64,000 nucleotides of DNA from an uncultured Collinsella sp. (GTDB taxonomy: Bacteria > Actinomycetota > Coriobacteriia > Coriobacteriales > Coriobacteriaceae): positions 37,267 to 101,266 of the forward strand of contig URPK01000006.1 of assembly GCA_900549715.1 (NCBI GenBank), in the 5' to 3' direction. This document shows positions 59,588 to 64,000 of this stretch, in pieces. The stretch's first letter is position 1; every line of letters starts with the position of its first letter. The notes beneath the pieces were generated by a model that did no database searches, was not told where the DNA came from, and worked only from the letters and a program-made list of their open reading frames with translations. A program made the translations under genes and the position numbers.

Positions 59588-59686
59588 GAACCCGTCAGCG
59601 CGGCAATCTGCCTTTCAAGCCTTCGGGCATGACCATAAGGTCAATGCCCTCGTCTTTCAAGGCACCTTGCTCGCGCTGACGGGTTC
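59588..59686. repeat. Nested palindrome of about 100 bp after rnpB
   Basis: Outer arms GAACCCGTCAGCGCG (59588-59602) and 59672-59686 are perfect over 15 bp. A middle stem GCCTT/AAGGC (59610-59614, 59659-59663) and an inner stem GGGCATGACC with GGTC-A-ATGCCC (59625-59649, one bulged A, loop ATAA) lie inside. It could serve as the rnpB 3' end. Apart from this, 59573-59786 shows nothing gene-like. Confidence 0.85.
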
Positions 59687-59786
59687 TCGCTTTCGTTGAC
59701 GGAATCATCGGCGTTGTCATTCTTTTTACTAGGGTTATCGTATTATTGAGGCTGTTTGTTGCTTTGCTTGTTGTTGAGGGGCTTTG

Positions 59787-60422
59787 TTGGACAGCTATTT
59801 TACTCTGCAATCGAATATTGAGGTTTCGGGCGAGTTTGTGGACCGCAAGAGCCGGTTTATTGCCCAGCTGGTCCATATTGAGTCCGAGGACGAGGCGAAT
59901 GCCTTTATCGAGATGGTTCGCAAGCGTCATTACGACGCTCGACACAATGTTCCCGCGTGGATTTTGGTCGATGGACGCGAGCGCCAGAGCGATGATGGTG
60001 AGCCGAGCCGCACGAGCGGTATGCCGACGCTCGAGGTGTTGCGCGGTGCGGAGCTCAAAAATGTTTGCTGCGTAGTGACGCGCTATTTTGGCGGCACGCT
60101 GTTGGGGCCGGGCGGCCTGGTTCGCGCCTATACTGCGGCGACGCAAGCGGCGGTGGCCGCGGCTCAGGAGGCCGGGCAGATCGTCGAGATGACGAGTGTC
60201 GTGCCTGTTGACGTGCATGTGGCCTATCCGCAGTATGAGCAGGTGCTTCGCTTGGCCCAGGATTCCGGTGCCAAGGTTTCGGATACCGAGTACGCGGATG
60301 CCGTGACACTTCATTTGGTGTTTAAGGCGGGGGAGCAGGAGTCGTTTTGCGCTAAGATGCGCGAGCTTATGGCGGGGCGCGAGGAGATTGAGGTCAGCAC
60401 TCCCGAATTTGCCGAGTTCTAA
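59787..60422 (+). CDS. YigZ/IMPACT family protein
   Basis: 211-residue protein of the YigZ (UPF0029/IMPACT) family, of uncertain function. The IMPACT domain (about 20-120) shows KSRFIAQLVHIESEDEA, RHYDARHNVPAWIL, SDDGEPSRTSGMPTLEVLRG and VTRYFGGTLLGPGGLVRAYT; a C-terminal DUF1949 ferredoxin-like domain follows (about 140-200). I chose TTG 59787, with GAGGGG 5 bases upstream, over the adjacent TTG at 59784. It is transcribed alone. Confidence 0.9.
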   Translation: MDSYFTLQSNIEVSGEFVDRKSRFIAQLVHIESEDEANAFIEMVRKRHYDARHNVPAWILVDGRERQSDDGEPSRTSGMPTLEVLRGAELKNVCCVVTRYFGGTLLGPGGLVRAYTAATQAAVAAAQEAGQIVEMTSVVPVDVHVAYPQYEQVLRLAQDSGAKVSDTEYADAVTLHLVFKAGEQESFCAKMRELMAGREEIEVSTPEFAEF

Positions 60423-60489
60423 CGGCGACGGCCGGCGTGCTTTTGGGTGAATCCCAAGCGCGCCGGCCGTCGTTTTATGTTTCCGCTGT

Positions 60490-60936
60490 TTACTCGGCGA
60501 GCTGCTTTAGCACATCACAGGCGATTTCGACGGCATCGTCGATGCAGCCGGGGCAGCTGCGGAGCGGACCCTTATCCGATCCGATGCCCTTGAGCGTGCC
60601 GCAGACGGTTGTCGTGTTCTTCTCGCCAAAACGCTTGGCGATTTCGCGCGACAGCTTGTAGGTCTGGCCCTTGGTCTTGGGGTTTTCCATGCCGTCGCTC
60701 ATTACAAAGCCCATGATGGCCACGGCGCCCGAGATGGCGCCGCAGGTTTCGGTCATGCCGCCCATGCCGGCGCCAAAGCCCTCGGTGAGGGTAAAGGCGA
60801 CCTGGGGGTCGAGCTCGACGGCGGGCGCGAGCGTGCAGGCGACGGCTTGGGCGCAGTTAAAGCCACGGGCGTGATATTCGGCAGCTTGAGCCTGACAGGC
60901 GGTGATGTCGAGCTGGGCCGTATCGATTTGCTTCAT
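60490..60936 (-). CDS. C_GCAxxG_C_C-type cysteine-rich redox protein
   Basis: 148-residue cytoplasmic protein with cysteines spaced as in the redox-active C_GCAxxG_C_C (DV_1555-like) family: GFNCAQAVACTL (near 26), MTETCGAISGAVAIMGF (near 60), TTTVCGTLKG (near 109) and SCPGCIDDAVEIACDVL (near 126). Members occur mostly in anaerobes and may bind metal or a redox group; no reaction is established. The start at 60936 has AAGGAG upstream; an upstream in-frame ATG lacks one. Confidence 0.8.
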   Translation of the reverse strand: MKQIDTAQLDITACQAQAAEYHARGFNCAQAVACTLAPAVELDPQVAFTLTEGFGAGMGGMTETCGAISGAVAIMGFVMSDGMENPKTKGQTYKLSREIAKRFGEKNTTTVCGTLKGIGSDKGPLRSCPGCIDDAVEIACDVLKQLAE

Positions 60937-61166
60937 CGTTGTCTCCTTGGTCACGGTGTACCCGCCTATGGTACCCGTGACGGGGCATGTAATCATCGAG
61001 AGCTTCACGTATACCTCGTTTTTATCTATCGAGCAAATGCCCAAGGCTTGAGATAAATACTCCTGATCAATTTGTCCAATAACCTACCTTTGGGATGGGT
61101 TGAGAGGGGTGCAGGGTAGCGGTATCGTGAACCGAATAAAACGTAACCCAGGCAAGGGAGCTAGAT

Positions 61167-62450
61167 ATGAGCGAGCAGACCATCGGTACTACATGTGTTC
61201 AGGGCGGCTATCACCCGGGAGATGCCGAGCCGCGCCAGGTGCCCATCTACCAGTCCACCACGTGGAAGTACGACACGTCCGAGCACATGGGCAAGCTGTT
61301 TGACCTGGAGGAGTCGGGCTACTTCTACAGCCGCCTGCAGAACCCCACGTGCGATCTCGTTGCCGCTAAGATCTGCGAGATGGAGGGAGGCACCGCCGCG
61401 ATGCTCACGAGCTCGGGCATGGCTGCGAACTTCCTCGCGATTTTTAATGTGGCCGGTGCCGGCGATCATGTGGTCGCTAGCTCTGCCATTTACGGCGGTA
61501 CGTATAACCTGCTCGCCCACACCATGGGCCGCATGGGCGTGACCTGCACGTTCGTCGCCCCCGACTGCACCGATGAAGAGCTCGAGGCGGCCTTTGAGCC
61601 CAATACCAAGCTCGTCTTTGGCGAGACGATCGCCAACCCCGCCCTCGCCGTGCTCGATATTGAGCGCTTTGCCAAGGCCGCACATGACCACGGCGTGCCG
61701 CTGATGGTCGACAACACCTTCCCGACGCCCGTGATGTGCCGTCCCTTTGAGTGGGGCGCCGACATCGTTACGCACTCTACCACCAAGTACATGGATGGAC
61801 ATGCTGCCTACCTGGGCGGCGTGATCGTCGACCACGGCCAGTTTGACTGGATGGCCCATGCAGACAAGTTCCCGGGTCTCACCACGCCCGACGAGAGCTA
61901 CCACGGCGTGACGTATGCCGAGAAGTTCGGTCGCGAGGGTGCCTTCATTACCAAGGCAACCGCTCAGCTCATGCGCGACCTCGGCCCCATGCAGAACCCG
62001 CAGGCGGCATTCTTCTTGAACAGCTCGCTCGAGAGCCTGCATGTACGCATGCCGCGTCATTGTGAGAACGGCCAGGCCGTTGCCAAGTTCCTGCAGAGCC
62101 ATCCCAAGGTACGCTTCGTGAGCTATCCGGGCCTGGAGGGCGATAAGTACTATGACCTGGCTCAGAAGTACATGCCTAACGGTACCTGCGGCGTTGTGAG
62201 CTTTGGCTTTAACGGTGGTCGCGCGGCGGCCGAGACCTTTATGAAGAGCCTTAAACTTGCCCAGATCGCCACGCATGTGGCTGACGCCCGCACCTGCTGC
62301 CTGCATCCCGCTAATGCCACGCATCGCCAGATGAACGATGAGGAGCTCATCGCCTGTGGCATCTCTGCCGACATGGTGCGCCTGTCGTGCGGCCTCGAGG
62401 ACACGGCCGATCTGATTGCCGACCTTGAGCAGGCGCTCGAGCAGTGCTAG
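61167..62450 (+). CDS. metY: O-acetylhomoserine sulfhydrylase-like PLP enzyme
   Basis: Cys/Met-metabolism PLP enzyme that probably makes homocysteine from O-acetylhomoserine and sulfide; methionine gamma-lyase is the main alternative. The 427 residues fit MetY. Features are YFYSRLQNPTCDLVAAKICEMEGG (near 50), SSGMAANFLAIFNVAGAGDHVV, SAIYGGTYNLL (near 111), MVDNTFPTPVMCRPFEWGADIVTHSTTKYMDGH with the PLP Lys near 208, and a long loop with FPGLTTPDESYHGV typical of MetY. The C-terminal half includes TRHPATTTHR-type HPANATHRQM. The ATG follows AAGGGAG. Confidence 0.88.
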   Translation: MSEQTIGTTCVQGGYHPGDAEPRQVPIYQSTTWKYDTSEHMGKLFDLEESGYFYSRLQNPTCDLVAAKICEMEGGTAAMLTSSGMAANFLAIFNVAGAGDHVVASSAIYGGTYNLLAHTMGRMGVTCTFVAPDCTDEELEAAFEPNTKLVFGETIANPALAVLDIERFAKAAHDHGVPLMVDNTFPTPVMCRPFEWGADIVTHSTTKYMDGHAAYLGGVIVDHGQFDWMAHADKFPGLTTPDESYHGVTYAEKFGREGAFITKATAQLMRDLGPMQNPQAAFFLNSSLESLHVRMPRHCENGQAVAKFLQSHPKVRFVSYPGLEGDKYYDLAQKYMPNGTCGVVSFGFNGGRAAAETFMKSLKLAQIATHVADARTCCLHPANATHRQMNDEELIACGISADMVRLSCGLEDTADLIADLEQALEQC

Positions 62451-62518
62451 GCTAGCGTTCGCACAAGGCGCCGATGCTGGCAGAAAGCTTCGGCGACCTT
62501 TAGTTCCGATTCCGTAGG

Positions 62519-62566
62519 CGGGGCCCCAATCGCGGCTGTTTGCAGGCGATTGGGGCCCCGTTTTTT
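62519..62566 (+). terminator. Strong terminator-type hairpin between metY and the MFS gene
   Basis: A perfect 15-bp stem (CGGGGCCCCAATCGC with its complement, 62519-62533 and 62546-62560), a 12-base loop and TTTTTT (62561-62566). It ends only 26 bases before the MFS start. Confidence 0.9.
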
Positions 62567-62592
62567 GCGTTGGGCCACTCGAAAGGATGGAT

Positions 62593-63897
62593 ATGGAGAA
62601 AACTGCAGAGCAGCTGCGCCGCGAGCACATTGCCCTTGAGGGCGACACCCATGGCAAGAACAAATGGGCGATTCTGTTTACCGTGCTCATCATGACGTTT
62701 ATGTCGTGTCTGGATTCGACCGTCGTGACCGTGGCGTTGCCCGTGATGCAAAAGGAGCTGGGCGTGGGCCTCGATCGCATTCAGCTGGTAAGCTCGGTGT
62801 ATCTGCTTGCGACGTGCGTGGCTATGTTGCCGTTTGGCCGTCTGGGCGACGTGCGCGGCAAGGTGAATGTGTTCCAGCTGGGCGTCATCGTCTTTTCGGT
62901 CGGTTCGCTGCTGTGCGGCCTTTCGGCCTCGCTCGAGGTTCTTATCCTGGCACGCATCGTTCAGGGCGTCGGTTGCGCGGCGGCCATGGCCAACAACATG
63001 GGTATCATTACCGAGTCGTTTCCGGCGCGCGAACGAGGTCGTGCCATGGGTATTCTCGCGACCTTCGTGGCCCTCGGCATGATGTGTGGCCCCGTGCTGG
63101 GCGGCATGCTGGTGGCAAGCTTTCCCTGGGAGAGTATCTTCCTCATCAACCTGCCCATTGGCGTCATCTCATTTATCGTGGGGCTCTATACGCTGCCGCA
63201 TGTTAAGCCGGAGGCTGACGAGCGCCCCATGTCCCTGATCGAGGCCGCTCGTCGCTGCTTTGCAAATTCGGCCTTCACCATCAACCTCGCCTGCATGCTC
63301 ATCGTGTTCGTTGGTATTGGCGCATCAGAGTTTATCCTGCCGTTCTATTTTCAGGACGCCCACGGCTTTGGTTCCGACATTTCCGGATTGCTCTTTTTGG
63401 CGCTGCCGATGGTGAATGCCTTTATCGGCCCGCTTTCGGGTACGGTTTCGGACCGTGTTGGCTGCGAGGGCCCCACGGCGGTCGGCCTAGGCGTGTACGT
63501 ATGCGGTCTTTTTGCGGTAAGTACGCTCGACGAGCACTCTTCCATCCCTGTGATCGTGTGCTGCGTCGCGTTTATGTCGTGCGGTACGTCGATTTTCCAG
63601 AGCCCCAATAACTCGCTGTATATGGGCTCGGCTCCGCGCGAAGCGCTCGGCTTTGCGGGCAGCCTGGGTAGCCTGGCGCGCTATGCGGGTATGGCAGTGG
63701 GCATTACAGCGGCATCGCATATCCTGTATGGGCAGATGAGCGTGGCGATGGGCGAGTCCGTGACCAGTTTCGTTGCAGGCTGTCCGGATGTGTTCCTGTT
63801 CGGCTTTCGCTCGGTGTTCTATGTGCTCATGGCTGTGGCCGCTGTGGGTTTTGCGCTCGCCATGGTGCGTTTGGTGAGGATGCGCGCCCGTCATTAG
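62593..63897 (+). CDS. MFS transporter, drug:H+ antiporter-like
   Basis: 434-residue transporter with about 12-14 membrane segments. The first helix has MTFMSCLDSTVVTVALPVMQKELG, the DHA2/EmrB-QacA motif D1. Loop 2-3 has FGRLGDVRGKVNVFQLG (motif A) and helix 5 has GLGMMCGPVLGGMLV-type motif C (ALGMMCGPVLGG). Substrates may be antimicrobials or metabolites; the gene gives no further clue. I chose the ATG at 62593 (GAAAGG 6 bases upstream) over the ATG at 62587. The upstream gap is only 26 bases after a terminator, so its promoter is unclear. Confidence 0.88.
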   Translation: MEKTAEQLRREHIALEGDTHGKNKWAILFTVLIMTFMSCLDSTVVTVALPVMQKELGVGLDRIQLVSSVYLLATCVAMLPFGRLGDVRGKVNVFQLGVIVFSVGSLLCGLSASLEVLILARIVQGVGCAAAMANNMGIITESFPARERGRAMGILATFVALGMMCGPVLGGMLVASFPWESIFLINLPIGVISFIVGLYTLPHVKPEADERPMSLIEAARRCFANSAFTINLACMLIVFVGIGASEFILPFYFQDAHGFGSDISGLLFLALPMVNAFIGPLSGTVSDRVGCEGPTAVGLGVYVCGLFAVSTLDEHSSIPVIVCCVAFMSCGTSIFQSPNNSLYMGSAPREALGFAGSLGSLARYAGMAVGITAASHILYGQMSVAMGESVTSFVAGCPDVFLFGFRSVFYVLMAVAAVGFALAMVRLVRMRARH

Positions 63898-64000
63898 TGT
63901 GTTGAGAGACTGTCTGCCACGATTCGCGCCGTCCCAAAAAGACCGGGGTTGATTTCCGATCTCAGCCGAACACATTGAGCAAATAGGCCATTCCCGCAGT
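63898..64000. other. Tail of the window
   Basis: About 100 bases after the MFS stop; no gene, hairpin or repeat is clear to me. Confidence 0.5.

Overview
The window is a contiguous stretch of a high-G+C chromosome. It most resembles a Coriobacteriia actinobacterium of the Collinsella/Olsenella type. The grounds are the gene order (division and cell-wall cluster running into sepF, a YggT gene and divIVA), frequent GTG and TTG starts, strong GGAGG-type ribosome sites, and the mix of actinobacterial housekeeping genes with PTS sugar uptake. The genus is an inference. I see no rRNA, tRNA, prophage, insertion sequence or CRISPR array.

Region 1 (1-3.9 kb): the 3' end of a DUF1846 gene, a small winged-helix protein, pyrG and a xerD-type recombinase. 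Region 2 (4.0-28.0 kb): the dcw cluster mraZ-rsmH-ftsL-ftsI-murF-mraY-murD-ftsW-murG-murC-murB-ftsQ-ftsZ. It is followed by pgeF, a pstSCAB-phoU phosphate operon wedged into the cluster, then yggS-sepF-yggT-divIVA. murE and ftsA are not in the cluster. Its front carries a likely MraZ operator array of spaced GTGGGG repeats.

Region 3 (28-43 kb): mixed single genes: a nitroreductase, a low-affinity phosphate system (pit plus DUF47), a BI-1 membrane protein, a PARG-like macrodomain protein with an altered catalytic motif, an SGNH hydrolase, thiC/thiD behind a TPP riboswitch, yaaA, an M18 aminopeptidase and polA.

Region 4 (42.7-57.4 kb): sugar and arginine metabolism: a LacI regulator divergent from rpe-rpiB, a HAD hydrolase, argG and argH, ndk, a second rpiB, a cysteine-desulfidase-like gene, a sugar isomerase plus PTS EIIBC operon with its DeoR regulator, and another HAD hydrolase. 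Region 5 (57.7-64 kb): rpsA, the RNase P RNA, a YigZ protein, a cysteine-rich redox protein, metY and an MFS transporter.

The most interesting unannotated signals are regulatory. (a) The argG leader encodes a 24-residue peptide ending in three arginine codons, followed by competing hairpins and a terminator, which looks like ribosome-mediated arginine attenuation. (b) The same array of CGGT heptads, in a 2+2 layout, lies upstream of rpe-rpiB, argG and the PTS operon, suggesting an unrecognised shared regulon. (c) TGAAAA boxes repeat at exactly 10-bp steps at the PTS promoter and at its DeoR regulator's own promoter. (d) Several intergenic regions hold long nested palindromes. (e) The YggT gene has no ATG, GTG or TTG start.
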